This document shows positions 35,430-44,013 of a stretch of DNA of 64,000 nucleotides, piece by piece. The notes below the pieces were generated by a model that was not told the origin of the DNA, made no database searches, and saw only the letters and a program-made list of their open reading frames with translations. The stretch comes from JBOGCH01 sp051656645 (GTDB taxonomy: Bacteria > Bacteroidota > Bacteroidia > Bacteroidales > Marinifilaceae): contig JBOGCH010000020.1 of NCBI GenBank assembly GCA_051656645.1, forward strand, positions 154,512 through 218,511, read 5' to 3'. The position numbers were made by a program, and so were the translations under genes. Positions within the stretch are counted from its first letter, which is position 1, and each line of letters begins with the position of its first letter.

Positions 35430-35763
35430 GACCTACCGACCTACAGACCTACAAAAAATATAAAGTATTGAAAATCAATGTAAATACATTTTAAAAGGTA
35501 TGTATGTCAGGCCTAAAACCGACCTACAAGGCACTTTTTTGTAGGTCGGTGAAAAAATGTTAATAAAATATTTTACAATGAATCGACCTACAGCGACCTA
35601 CAAAAAACACCCCATTTTAGCCCTAAAACCTACAACGACCTACAGTATGTATATATAATTATTTTTTATGTATATAATTAATATATAAGTACTTACCCTT
35701 ATTGTTTAATTATTTATAGGAGCTTCCCCCGCGCCCCCTTGTAGGTCTGTAGGTCTGTAGGTC
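35430..35763. repeat. GACCTACA iteron array
   Basis: Gene-free AT-rich region with octamer copies. Forward and contiguous: 35430-35453 (GACCTACC, GACCTACA, GACCTACA). An inverted pair with 12-bp arms: 35518-35529/35539-35550. Forward: 35585-35592, 35595-35602, 35637-35644 (plus one-mismatch 35627-35634). Three perfect contiguous inverted copies: 35740-35763. Between 35645 and 35730 is an AT-rich stretch (TATATA type), as in origins. Rest of 35279-35913: nothing else seen. Confidence 0.75.
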
Positions 35764-35913
35764 GGTTTTTCTGAAAATGATTTTCAAAAACTACATGTTA
35801 TTTTTTCTCTTTTATATTGGGGGGTACGGGGGGGCGTAAAAACAACAAATCGGATGGCATAAATACCATCCGATCGTCCTTAATTAACCAATTAATAATA
35901 CTAGTCGCCGCTC

Positions 35914-36093
35914 TCACTTGGGTAAATGCCTGTGCATCTCCTGAGCATAGCTTATCGCTTTCTTAATACTATCCTTATCCGGAATCTCCGTTGTGCCCTG
36001 ATAGGAGCTTTTGAGCATCTCCAGGGCTGTATTTACCACGAATTCTTGTTCGTGGATAAATGCGCTTTTTTCATTTGTTGTATGTTGTGCCAT
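35914..36093 (-). CDS. Small hypothetical phage protein
   Basis: 59-aa protein beginning MAQHTTNEKSAFIHEQEFVV and ending QEMHRHLPK. ATG at 36093, stop TGA at 35914. It belongs to the run of small leftward early genes. Unrecognised; amphipathic helical. Last gene of the early operon before the iteron array. Confidence 0.55.
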   Translation of the reverse strand: MAQHTTNEKSAFIHEQEFVVNTALEMLKSSYQGTTEIPDKDSIKKAISYAQEMHRHLPK

Positions 36094-36116
36094 AATGTTA
36101 TGTTAAGTTGATAGGT

Positions 36117-36275
36117 TTATTTTGATATGTAATATCTTCCGTTTGTTGAAAATGCTACCAGTATATCGTCATGATACCATCCTTGCTGTAGCTTGAGTGT
36201 TAACTCGCCATTAAAGTCGTCTGTAAATTCTGCGTAAACCTCTTGGCTTACTTCGTGAAACTTTCTTTTTTTCAT
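36117..36275 (-). CDS. Small hypothetical phage protein
   Basis: 52-aa protein beginning MKKRKFHEVSQEVYAEF and ending NGRYYISK. ATG at 36275, stop TAA at 36117. It lies 4 bp after the upstream gene stop, which supports translation. Unrecognised. Confidence 0.55.
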   Translation of the reverse strand: MKKRKFHEVSQEVYAEFTDDFNGELTLKLQQGWYHDDILVAFSTNGRYYISK

Positions 36276-36279
36276 AATC

Positions 36280-36477
36280 TTAGTTTATTTCTTTTTCAAT
36301 TCGTAATTGCTCTATCTTATTCCTGTAAGTATGTGCCCATTTGGATATCTCATAATATTTAAAACTACCTCGCTTTACTTTTCTCAACTCCTCAGTTGCA
36401 CGTTCATAAAGCTTTATGTAATGATCTATCCTATTGTCTATAGTTGATGTATCGACTGGTTGTTTAATTGTAGTCAT
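36280..36477 (-). CDS. Small hypothetical phage protein
   Basis: 65 aa, helical and charged (YIKLYERATEELRKVKRGSF), spaced 3 bp after the preceding gene. Unrecognised early protein. Confidence 0.5.
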   Translation of the reverse strand: MTTIKQPVDTSTIDNRIDHYIKLYERATEELRKVKRGSFKYYEISKWAHTYRNKIEQLRIEKEIN

Positions 36478-36480
36478 AAT

Positions 36481-36768
36481 CTATATAATTTCAATGTTTT
36501 TTATTCGGTCAATAGTGATTTCCTCCCTGATACCTCTACCATCAAAATCTTCATTATCTGCTCTATATCCGCAAAGGATTAAATTAGTGGAGTAATTACA
36601 GAATCCGATGGTAGTATATAGGATGATTCTTTCTTCATCGGTACATAGCGTAACCCTAATTTTCTTAAGTTGCGCACCATTCAATTTATACTCTTTAATA
36701 AATCTGTCTCTAATGCTATAAGCATTTGACTGAAGTTGGAGTTGGAGTTCTCTGTAATCTGTTTTCAT
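36481..36768 (-). CDS. Hypothetical early phage protein
   Basis: 95 aa from ATG 36768 (MKTDYRELQLQLQS); the longer frame to 36822 overlaps the upstream gene and is less likely. Unrecognised, mixed alpha/beta. Confidence 0.5.
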   Translation of the reverse strand: MKTDYRELQLQLQSNAYSIRDRFIKEYKLNGAQLKKIRVTLCTDEERIILYTTIGFCNYSTNLILCGYRADNEDFDGRGIREEITIDRIKNIEII

Positions 36769-36784
36769 AGCTATTCGTGTGTTT

Positions 36785-37096
36785 TTAACGTTTAAGCTTA
36801 CAGTTAATAATACAATCCTCATTAAGCGGTACGTTCATGCTCTCGTAGTCAAAATCGTCATACCTAGAAACGGCGCGAGCAACATTAGCTAACATCATTT
36901 CATGTATGTTGTCATCCATGTCCTCATAAAAACAGAATTCACCGATCTGGTTATTCCTGGTATAGATTGTACATGTAACACATTTGTCTGGTTGAGATAC
37001 TTCTTCCTCAAATTTTCTTAATGTGAATTCAGCGTATTCCCCATTCAACTGAATTTCTTTCAACTTTGCATAAACTGCTTCTAATTTCTGTGTCAT
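36785..37096 (-). CDS. Hypothetical early phage protein
   Basis: 103-aa acidic protein starting MTQKLEAVYAKLKEI, 32 bp after the primase-helicase stop. Unrecognised; the acidic run FCFYEDMDDNIHEMM is a notable feature. It is encoded with replication genes. Confidence 0.5.
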   Translation of the reverse strand: MTQKLEAVYAKLKEIQLNGEYAEFTLRKFEEEVSQPDKCVTCTIYTRNNQIGEFCFYEDMDDNIHEMMLANVARAVSRYDDFDYESMNVPLNEDCIINCKLKR

Positions 37097-37128
37097 AATC
37101 GTCTGATTTTGTTTATTTAAATTCCTCC

Positions 37129-40100
37129 CTAGAATAGGAAGCTTTCTTCTTCATCATCTATCTCTTTTCGTTCTAAATCAATATCAAAATACTCTTTCCA
37201 CGCATCGTAGTTAAGCGCGATACAACTACTTGTAATTGATCGTTTTTTTACAATGCGCTTCATTTCGTTGCTTACTCCGCCGTCAGTTAACCCCTTCGGT
37301 ACTTCGGCAACTTCGTCCCATGTAAATCGCTTGCTGTTTTCCTCTCCGATATAAGCAGGATGTGAGCGTAGGTTCTGCGCGATGGTAGATAGTGTTGCAT
37401 CTTCCGTGTTGTAAGAAGATTTCATATACATGGCGTGTACCACGGAAAGACGAAGGTGCAGCACCTTAAGATCTGACGGTGCAAGCGTTATTTCCCTTCT
37501 CTCTTTTCCTTTATCCTTAACCGTTATTTTACCCGGTATATTGATATCATAATCACGACCTTCTTTGATTGCTCCACTATTAATCATTACTTCCATAGCC
37601 TTAAAGAATCCGGATAGTTTATCCGTTGTTGATATCATTTCCAATTGAGTTTTCACCTTCTCAATGGCTAGAATCATTAAATCATCGTAACTAAATGGCA
37701 GTTGTAGATGTGGAGCTTCTGTCTCGATTAGCTTACAGGTGGTAAGAAATAGAGATATAGTATTAATAATACGTGTCATATCTCCACTCTCATTCATATT
37801 CTCACTCACCTTAGTCTTAAGTTCCTCGATAACCTTTTTTTGTAGGCGCATAAACTTCTCTCTAATCAGTGGTCGAAGCTTAAGAACGTCAACAAGCACG
37901 TTACATAATCCGCTCTTCTCAAACCCTTTTAATTTCTGAAATACCTCAACCTCTCTAGGTGTATAATTACCGGTAGACTTAGGCACTTCGCATATGATAA
38001 CACGGTTCATCAGCGCATTATCATCTCGCTGTGGAGTTTCCTGGCCTAAAAGAATAACCGGAGAATAAACTTTACTTGTTTCAATCTCCTTGCCTGATAC
38101 ACCTTTTCTTTTTTGCTTCCCGTCACCATCATATACAATTGATTTAAGACCTTGAAATTTTGCATCGGTAATATCCTTATTGTTGTATTCTTCAAGCACC
38201 TGTGGTACATCTCTAAAACCCTCCATCAATGTAAAGAACGCTGCATCTGTACCACTGTTTAGGTTAAAAGATGGTGCCTGTGGATCTACAAAAAGTGAGC
38301 GTATAGAAATAGCAATCTGCGTTTTCCCTGACATCGTAGGACCAACAAAGAATAGTGCGGTAAACAATCGGTCAATAATGTGGATATCGCTACGGAAAGC
38401 ACACATAATAGCATAGATGATTGCCCACTTACCATTGTCATTAATCTTATACACCTCGTCCATGAGCTCAGCCCATTGTTTAAATGAACAACGTTTGTTT
38501 TCAGGAATCTCTTTATATACAAAGAATCGGTGTTGTTCATACTTGTCATTATCTCTACTCATGTTAGCGTAGATTTTTGAGAAGGCAGGCGCATAGTAAT
38601 TAATGCCGTCATGGGTAGTAACACCTAGGTCATTGACATACTCCACCTTGTATTCATCATCCACTTTATGGAATATCGCATTGGAGAAAGCGAAGAAGTT
38701 TTCCTGCTGTTGGCCAAACGTTTTTATCTCGGTACAGGTAGTGTATTTGTAACTCATAGCCTGGCGTATCTTAGTGTACGTTTTAACGTCACCATTTTCA
38801 AAGTTTAGCGCCTCTTCGTTTATCAGTACCTCGTTAAAAGAGGTCAGTGAAACCAACGCTTTACTCTTTACCTCCAGATACAATGGCCGATTCGAGTACA
38901 TCCGATTAAACTTAATGATCCTTTTATTAAATTCAGGATCCGGATCTTGTACGTGTAGAAGTGGCTCCATATAAAAGTCACCAACAAGCAAGTGTCCGCT
39001 GTTATCCTTCATTTTGAACATATAAGCAATAGGAGTGCCCTCTTTATTGATAAGCGGATAGTAGCCAAAGCGGTTGTACAACTGCTTATATTCGTCATTA
39101 CTTTCCACATAATCGGGAATTTGCTCCGGGTCAAAATTGGCCAAGAAGTTATCTACATTCTGCTTTTGGATATTGATGGCCGATTTACTCTTGCGCTTAT
39201 CAACGTGTGGTGTAATTACGCGCTTGTATTGCGACACGGAAAGACCTAGTGATTTAGCCCAGTTCTTTTCCTGTACGGCGCGTACCGTTTCCGATGCAAA
39301 GGATATCACATCTGCGCAACGATCTATATAATCTGCTTTAATCGTCTCCGGAGCTTTCTCCAGAGCTGCGGCATAAATCTTAACATAGAAGTCAACGAAG
39401 CCAATACGCCCATCCATGTCTTCTTTGACAGTGGTAGGAATACTAATTGTCACACCTGCTTTGTATAGAGATTTAAGTAAAGATAGCTCTATCGTTTCTC
39501 CAAACGATGTAAACTCCAGTTTATCATCATCCTTAAACTCAACAGTACTGATAGTGCGTCTAAACTCCTGAATCTTTGCCATGTCTGGCGTACCTCGGAA
39601 ATACACTACCGGCATATTGAGGTAGTTAAACATAAAGGTCTCAAAGTTGTTGGTAAGCAAACAAACGGAGCTATCATCTTTAAGCATCGGCTTTGCCTCG
39701 TCAATACCAAAAAAGCAATCCGTTTCTCCACTATCTTCAAAAGGAATGGTATTAGCTTTTACAAGCGCTACAACGTCGGTATAACCGCAACCCGATTGTC
39801 CTGCGAGTTCTGAAATGTATTGACCGCGCGTTACATTTCTTTCTACACAGGCTATCAGCTTGGCAATCTCCGTCACGCGCTGGTCCTTCAGCTCCGCGTC
39901 TAAAAAATCGGTATGGTAGATAGAGGTTAGGAATTGTACAAATCCAACCTCATGTGCTGTAATGTATTTTTTAAGTTGGTCCTCACCCATTTTACGGGCA
40001 AAGCTGTCAGGATCCTCGCCATCCGGGATGGGAAGGCAACGCACCGCTGCACCCATCTTAACCAGGATTTCAATATTTTTAATAGCTGCTTTCAGTCCGG

Positions 40101-41028
40101 CAGCATCTCCATCGTACACTAGCGTAATGTTACGCGTAAAGCGTAACATCATCTTACACTGGTCTTCGGTGAGCGCTGTCCCGCTTCCGCAAATGGTGTT
40201 TGGAACGCCTGCAGACACCATGGCCAACACATCAAACTGTCCTTCGACAAAGTATATTTTGTCGTTTTTGGTGATATCCTTTTTAGCTTGGTATAACCCA
40301 AAAAGCGCAGCGCCTTTGTGGAATAAGGTCGTTTCCTTTGTGTTTAGATATTTCACATCACCATCGGCAATTTCACGCCCGGTAAATCCGATAACATTAC
40401 CTGAAATGGTGTAAAAAGGAAACACAATTCGATTGCGGAAATAGTCATAATGACCACGTTCGCCCTTGCCAATCATTCCTGTTTCTTCCATCACACCGAA
40501 ACTATAGCCGTCGGCGTGTAACTTCGCCTGCAGTTGTGCGCCGGGAAGGGCAAAACCTACGCCATACTTCTCCAGTATCTCACTGTCGATGCTCCATCCG
40601 CGCGCTTCAAGATAAGCTTTAGGCGCTTTATTGTGTAGTTGAGATTGGAAAAACGCTTTAGAAGAGCGCATCACCATAAGCATACTTTCCCTGTGTCGTT
40701 CCTTCAGTTTGTCTTCCGGCGACATTTCAATCTCAGGTATCTGAATGTTGTATTTCGCAGCTAACAACTTAGCCGCAGGAACAAAATCTATGCCCTCATA
40801 CTCCTGAACAAAAGAGATAACATTACCCCCCTTACCACAGCCAAAACACTTGTAGATGCCACGTGCCGGAGATACAGAGAACGAAGGTGTTTTCTCGCCA
40901 TGGAAAGGGCAACATCCCATGTAGTTTGCGCCTTTCTTGGTTAGTTTCATATAGCCACTCACCACCTCTTCAATCTTAGCACACTGGAGTATCTGTCCTA
41001 TAATTTCTTTTGGTATATAATTGCTCAT
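37129..41028 (-). CDS. DnaG-type primase fused to helicase-like ATPase
   Basis: 1299 aa. N-terminus: CHC2 zinc finger (C40, H43, C61, C64 in CCPFHG...KCFGCGKGG) and primase core with TOPRIM (YFVEGQFDVLAM near 260; DGDAAG near 310). A middle linker follows (about 430-800). The C-terminal ATPase has Walker A VGPTMSGKTQIA (near 893-902), then QVLEEYNNKD and VILLGQETP, like phage/plasmid SF3-type or DnaB-like helicase modules. It should prime and unwind the phage origin. At 1299 aa it is much longer than DnaG alone. Confidence 0.88.
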   Translation of the reverse strand: MSNYIPKEIIGQILQCAKIEEVVSGYMKLTKKGANYMGCCPFHGEKTPSFSVSPARGIYKCFGCGKGGNVISFVQEYEGIDFVPAAKLLAAKYNIQIPEIEMSPEDKLKERHRESMLMVMRSSKAFFQSQLHNKAPKAYLEARGWSIDSEILEKYGVGFALPGAQLQAKLHADGYSFGVMEETGMIGKGERGHYDYFRNRIVFPFYTISGNVIGFTGREIADGDVKYLNTKETTLFHKGAALFGLYQAKKDITKNDKIYFVEGQFDVLAMVSAGVPNTICGSGTALTEDQCKMMLRFTRNITLVYDGDAAGLKAAIKNIEILVKMGAAVRCLPIPDGEDPDSFARKMGEDQLKKYITAHEVGFVQFLTSIYHTDFLDAELKDQRVTEIAKLIACVERNVTRGQYISELAGQSGCGYTDVVALVKANTIPFEDSGETDCFFGIDEAKPMLKDDSSVCLLTNNFETFMFNYLNMPVVYFRGTPDMAKIQEFRRTISTVEFKDDDKLEFTSFGETIELSLLKSLYKAGVTISIPTTVKEDMDGRIGFVDFYVKIYAAALEKAPETIKADYIDRCADVISFASETVRAVQEKNWAKSLGLSVSQYKRVITPHVDKRKSKSAINIQKQNVDNFLANFDPEQIPDYVESNDEYKQLYNRFGYYPLINKEGTPIAYMFKMKDNSGHLLVGDFYMEPLLHVQDPDPEFNKRIIKFNRMYSNRPLYLEVKSKALVSLTSFNEVLINEEALNFENGDVKTYTKIRQAMSYKYTTCTEIKTFGQQQENFFAFSNAIFHKVDDEYKVEYVNDLGVTTHDGINYYAPAFSKIYANMSRDNDKYEQHRFFVYKEIPENKRCSFKQWAELMDEVYKINDNGKWAIIYAIMCAFRSDIHIIDRLFTALFFVGPTMSGKTQIAISIRSLFVDPQAPSFNLNSGTDAAFFTLMEGFRDVPQVLEEYNNKDITDAKFQGLKSIVYDGDGKQKRKGVSGKEIETSKVYSPVILLGQETPQRDDNALMNRVIICEVPKSTGNYTPREVEVFQKLKGFEKSGLCNVLVDVLKLRPLIREKFMRLQKKVIEELKTKVSENMNESGDMTRIINTISLFLTTCKLIETEAPHLQLPFSYDDLMILAIEKVKTQLEMISTTDKLSGFFKAMEVMINSGAIKEGRDYDINIPGKITVKDKGKERREITLAPSDLKVLHLRLSVVHAMYMKSSYNTEDATLSTIAQNLRSHPAYIGEENSKRFTWDEVAEVPKGLTDGGVSNEMKRIVKKRSITSSCIALNYDAWKEYFDIDLERKEIDDEEESFLF

Positions 41029-41040
41029 ATATTATTCTTG

Positions 41041-41427
41041 TTAAAACAGCGTGAGCTGTTTCATAGTTACCACATCCTTAATTGTCACGTTAAAATAATT
41101 GCATAGCGACAAGTACTCTTCGTCAGTGATCTGCACCTCACCTCGATAAAGCTCCCACCATCGTTTTTGGTTTATGCCTACCTTCTCGTAAAAGGTTTTG
41201 GTAGGAGCGAAACACTCCGCGTCAACAAATTTTGCTGTTAAGATTTCCAACAGCACATTGCGTGTGTTGTTGGGTACCGACAGCTTTTTGCGATGGATAA
41301 ATAATCGCACTGACATCTTACTACGTTTAAGCGCTTCTGCCATTTGACTAATTGTCATTTTCCCAATATTATCTCTTACAAAGGATTCCTGGGAAGCGCT
41401 CCAATGGGGCTGGCCTTTCTTTTTCAT
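41041..41427 (-). CDS. HTH protein
   Basis: 128-aa basic protein. An N-terminal HTH with Myb/GcrA-like spacing (WSASQESFVRDNIGKMTISQMAEALKRS, in shorter overlapping blocks) is followed by a second helical part with VGINQKRWWELYRGEVQI, which resembles a DNA-binding helix pair. 12 bp upstream of the primase gene. Regulation or replication accessory role is inferred. Confidence 0.55.
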   Translation of the reverse strand: MKKKGQPHWSASQESFVRDNIGKMTISQMAEALKRSKMSVRLFIHRKKLSVPNNTRNVLLEILTAKFVDAECFAPTKTFYEKVGINQKRWWELYRGEVQITDEEYLSLCNYFNVTIKDVVTMKQLTLF

Positions 41428-41692
41428 ACTGCCTGATTATTACATTAAACTGATCGTTAAACACAAACTCCATATCTCCTCTCCACACGATATACTTACA
41501 CACAACTTTGATAAACAGCTCATAGTTTGCCGGGTCGACATATTTAAGTATCGGAAACCGAGCGCCTGGAGCCATAGCCTTTAACATGGCTATTATCTTT
41601 AATTGATAGGTTACAAAACTCTCGCAACCCATACGCTCCATGATGCGCTCTAAACTGTCATCGTCCTGCAACCGATGGTGAGATAGATTCAT
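41369..41692 (-). CDS. Hypothetical early phage protein
   Basis: 107 aa, helical, with MERMGCESFVTYQLKIIAML. It overlaps the next gene by 59 bp, which suggests coupled translation. Unrecognised. Confidence 0.5.
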   Translation of the reverse strand: MNLSHHRLQDDDSLERIMERMGCESFVTYQLKIIAMLKAMAPGARFPILKYVDPANYELFIKVVCKYIVWRGDMEFVFNDQFNVIIRQYEKERPAPLERFPGILCKR

Positions 41693-41919
41693 TACTCCAG
41701 GTTTAAATCAAATTCAGGGCAAGGGTCTGTAATTACAAAGGCTTTACCGTAGGTATTCCACGTTACCTTTATTCTTCGGCCGGCACATACCACATGGCCA
41801 AACACGCGCAGCACGTTAAGTGTGCCTTCTTGGTAATCTATAGAGGTGATTTCATAATTACCTTCTTTTGCTGCTATTGCTGTCTCAAAATCAGAGACAC
41901 GATATACTTTTTTATTCAT
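41692..41919 (-). CDS. Small hypothetical early phage protein
   Basis: 75 aa from ATG 41919 (MNKKVYRVSDFETAIAAKEG), beta-rich. An alternative ATG at 41982 overlaps the upstream stop as ATGA but would translate through the odd 41950-41968 hairpin; the shorter form is preferred. Confidence 0.5.
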   Translation of the reverse strand: MNKKVYRVSDFETAIAAKEGNYEITSIDYQEGTLNVLRVFGHVVCAGRRIKVTWNTYGKAFVITDPCPEFDLNLE

Positions 41920-41978
41920 AACTATCTGTTTAATTATTGAGGGTGGATGTAGGGGCGTCGAACCCCTAACGTTGCCAA

Positions 41979-42347
41979 TCATCCTTTAACATAACTGATG
42001 CGTACACCTTTGGCCATAGGAGTAACCACCTGCCGGCGTGCCTGCTTCATTTGCTTTTCAACATCTTTTACCTGTGCAAGCACCTTATGTGCTTCGGTGT
42101 TTTGTTTAATCTCGCGCGTCCAATTGATTGAGTTTTTTTGTGGTACCATGTCTTCAATTTTTATAAGGTTATTTGCAGCTATGAGTATAAAACCATTGTT
42201 GTAACTATAGCTTACATCGTAAGCAATGTAGTATTTATCTAAAAAGTACTTAAGGACACCCACCACATCCAACAAATCACGAAGCATCACGCACTCACCT
42301 TTTTCCAATTTAGAGAGGATAGGAGCCATCCAATTTATTTTGCCCAT
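41979..42347 (-). CDS. Hypothetical early phage protein
   Basis: 122 aa with a basic helical C-terminal half (KDVEKQMKQARRQVVTPMAKG). Overlaps the zinc-ribbon gene by 13 bp. Unrecognised. Confidence 0.5.
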   Translation of the reverse strand: MGKINWMAPILSKLEKGECVMLRDLLDVVGVLKYFLDKYYIAYDVSYSYNNGFILIAANNLIKIEDMVPQKNSINWTREIKQNTEAHKVLAQVKDVEKQMKQARRQVVTPMAKGVRISYVKG

Positions 42348-42634
42348 GGGAATTTTGTTTGGCGTGGATCGTCCTCTTCAACCGCTTCTTTCCCTTTCTT
42401 CTCTTCCTTAAATTTCTTACCACAAAATGGACAATAGTTTATTTCTATAGGTTGTTCCATCTCTACTTCATCTCCTGATTCATCGTCCCAGACTGTATAT
42501 TTACATGGGATGGTATGAGATAAGTTTACCGAACCTTCTATACTCACTTCTAAACCCCTTCCAAGAGAAACACTAATCACGTTTAAGTATTCAGCTACTC
42601 TTTTTTCTATGCTATCGTAACAATCACAAGCCAT
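42335..42634 (-). CDS. Zinc-ribbon early phage protein
   Basis: 99 aa from ATG 42634 (MACDCYDSIEKRVAEYL). C-terminal zinc-ribbon-like CPFCGKKF with CDC near the N-terminus. A charged linker follows. Function unknown. The frame extends upstream to 42700, overlapping the next gene. Confidence 0.5.
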   Translation of the reverse strand: MACDCYDSIEKRVAEYLNVISVSLGRGLEVSIEGSVNLSHTIPCKYTVWDDESGDEVEMEQPIEINYCPFCGKKFKEEKKGKEAVEEDDPRQTKFPWAK

Positions 42635-42836
42635 ACGCCCTCCTTTTTTGTCTTTCGTGGAAGCGAATACTTTTAGCAAGTTTTTTGAGTGTAATGTCAT
42701 CTATCTTGATTGTACAGGTACAATATTTAATAACATCTTTATCCCATATCACCGGATATGTATCTTTAAGCCACTCCATTATTTTAGTGTGCTTTTTTAT
42801 CGTTTTTTTAGTCTTTCTCGGCAGTTTCATAAACAT
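42624..42836 (-). CDS. Small basic early phage protein
   Basis: 70 aa, very basic N-terminus (MKLPRKTKKTIKKHTKI) and hydrophobic/charged remainder. First gene of a leftward set running to the primase. It overlaps the next gene by 11 bp. Unrecognised. Confidence 0.45.
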   Translation of the reverse strand: MFMKLPRKTKKTIKKHTKIMEWLKDTYPVIWDKDVIKYCTCTIKIDDITLKKLAKSIRFHERQKRRAYGL

Positions 42837-42928
42837 TATTTGTTTAATTATTATTGTTTCAAACCTTTATTAAATAGCTAAAGGATTTGGTTATATATTT
42901 TAACATCGATAGGTGTAAAATAGCGGGA

Positions 42929-42957
42929 GGTGACAAGCACCCCCGGCGCTAAAAACA
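42929..42957 (-). terminator. Possible terminator after LuxR-like gene
   Basis: Minus strand: AGCG, GGGGGTG, 5-nt loop, CACCTCC, CGCT, then ATTTT. GC-rich imperfect stem just downstream of the HTH segment. Confidence 0.55.
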
Positions 42958-42974
42958 CAAATCAAAAAAAGGAG

Positions 42975-43160
42975 CTACAGGCAAACACCCAGTTTGGTAG
43001 TCACTGCTATCAGTTCGGGCGTGTTGCGTACATTAAATTTATCGTGGAGCTTATACATCCGGCTCTTTATAGCTTGTTGCGACACATTCTCGCGGTCGGC
43101 AATCTCTATACTCGTTAGGCCTTGCGCAGCTAGACGGATGGTGGATACATCATGGCTTTT
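42975..43160 (-). other. LuxR-type HTH segment in the -1 frame
   Basis: The minus strand reads DVSTIRLAAQGLTSIEIADRE, VSQQAIKSRMYKLHDKF, NVRNTPELIAVTTKLGVCL and a stop at 42975. This is a GerE/LuxR HTH (LTxxEIA...V...IKSRMYKLHDKF). It has no ATG of its own. The frame opens at a TAG 15 codons upstream of that HTH start and joins the preceding gene at an AAAA run (43157-43160). Confidence 0.75.
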
Positions 43161-43543
43161 AATCCAATGGTCCTACCACATAATTTGCCACGTCCGGGGC
43201 AATTGTCACGCTTACAGGAGCTATTAAAACAATCCTCTGTAATCTTGCCCTCAATGTAATCGGGGCTTCCATCCAGAGCGCCGAAACGGCAAAACAGGTA
43301 TTGGTTAAACTCGCTGTTTACGCCGTTGATACCCATGCTTCGAATTATCTTCTGCGCTTCGGTATCTTTGTAATACTCATTAAAAAAATCGCGTTGAATA
43401 CGTCCTGGAAGGTCTTTAAATGACATTCTCATTCCGTTGTGAATAGCATAAGCTATGTTGTTGTGAAAGAATACTTCTGTTCCTTGAAACATCCCTGCCG
43501 GGATGTTGGAACTAAGCTCAAAATTGCGTACATTTGTTTCCAT
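43130..43543 (-). CDS. N-terminal part of frameshifted LuxR-family regulator
   Basis: 137 aa as read. It has a sensory-type N-terminus and a Cys cluster (CFNSSCKRDNCPGRGKLC) that in related Bacteroidota phage regulators directly precedes a LuxR-type HTH. Here the frame ends MMYPPSV, while the expected HTH continues in the -1 frame at a run of four A. So this is a frameshift mutation, a sequencing error or programmed slippage. It lies in the control region next to the repressor. Confidence 0.65.
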   Translation of the reverse strand: METNVRNFELSSNIPAGMFQGTEVFFHNNIAYAIHNGMRMSFKDLPGRIQRDFFNEYYKDTEAQKIIRSMGINGVNSEFNQYLFCRFGALDGSPDYIEGKITEDCFNSSCKRDNCPGRGKLCGRTIGLKAMMYPPSV

Positions 43544-43664
43544 AATCGTCAGATTTAAAGCCTCTGCCTCGCATAGTTCCCCAACTACAGGTAGAGGTTT
43601 TTTTTATTTCATACTTTTGGTTATTGTTCTCCAATCGCTCTTGGCGTTATTTTGTATTAAAAAC

Positions 43665-43892
43665 CTATGTTTCGAATACAAGTCGCACTTCGTCTCCTAC
43701 AATATTTTGTAGAATTATCTTATCCCATTTATCCCAATTGTTACGTCTCATCTTGCCATACCATCCGGGATAAGAGATATCCTTTTGTTCGAGGAATTGC
43801 TGCCTTATTTCCTTCTTCCGTTCTGGCGACTGTTTGTCATAAAACTCGCGCCAAGGAGTAGGGATAATAGTTTTTAATTCTTTTTCTAGCAT
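43665..43892 (-). CDS. Hypothetical early protein divergent from repressor
   Basis: 75-aa basic protein (MLEKELKTIIPTPWREFYDK). First leftward gene across the operator region from the repressor gene, the position of Cro or an anti-repressor. No clear HTH is seen. Unrecognised. Confidence 0.5.
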   Translation of the reverse strand: MLEKELKTIIPTPWREFYDKQSPERKKEIRQQFLEQKDISYPGWYGKMRRNNWDKWDKIILQNIVGDEVRLVFET

Positions 43893-43928
43893 ATTTAATT
43901 ATGTATTATTAAATTTATAAGACAAACT

Positions 43929-43980
43929 TATGATATAATATTTAAACATCAAATATATCATTGATAAAATATGATATAAT
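43929..43980. promoter_or_regulatory. Operator-like repeats between divergent genes
   Basis: TATGATATAAT occurs twice (43929-43939, 43970-43980) with an inverted ATATATCAT copy between (43953-43961), in the 121-bp gap between the divergent genes at 43892 and 44014. Confidence 0.55.
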
Positions 43981-44013
43981 TCATGTAATTTATAATAACT
44001 CTAAATAATAGTT

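Noticed and set aside
35430..35763. CRISPR-like array of short repeats
   Set aside because: Units are 8 bp, in both orientations, partly contiguous and without spacers of regular length; no cas genes.
41920..41982. Extended start of the 75-aa early gene
   Set aside because: Would translate through a T-arm-like hairpin and a Pro/Ser-rich unlikely N-terminus, although an ATGA overlap exists.
42245..42256. TTAAGGACAC inside a coding region
   Set aside because: Lies within an early gene, no suitable -7 box or operon start.
42889..42899. AAAGGATTTGG similar to late promoter box
   Set aside because: Lacks the C of the conserved box and has no correct -7 element at 19 bp.
43553..43602. Rightward terminator-like hairpin upstream of the LuxR-like gene
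   Set aside because: No rightward gene precedes it; may be 5' leader structure of the leftward gene, but not enough evidence.
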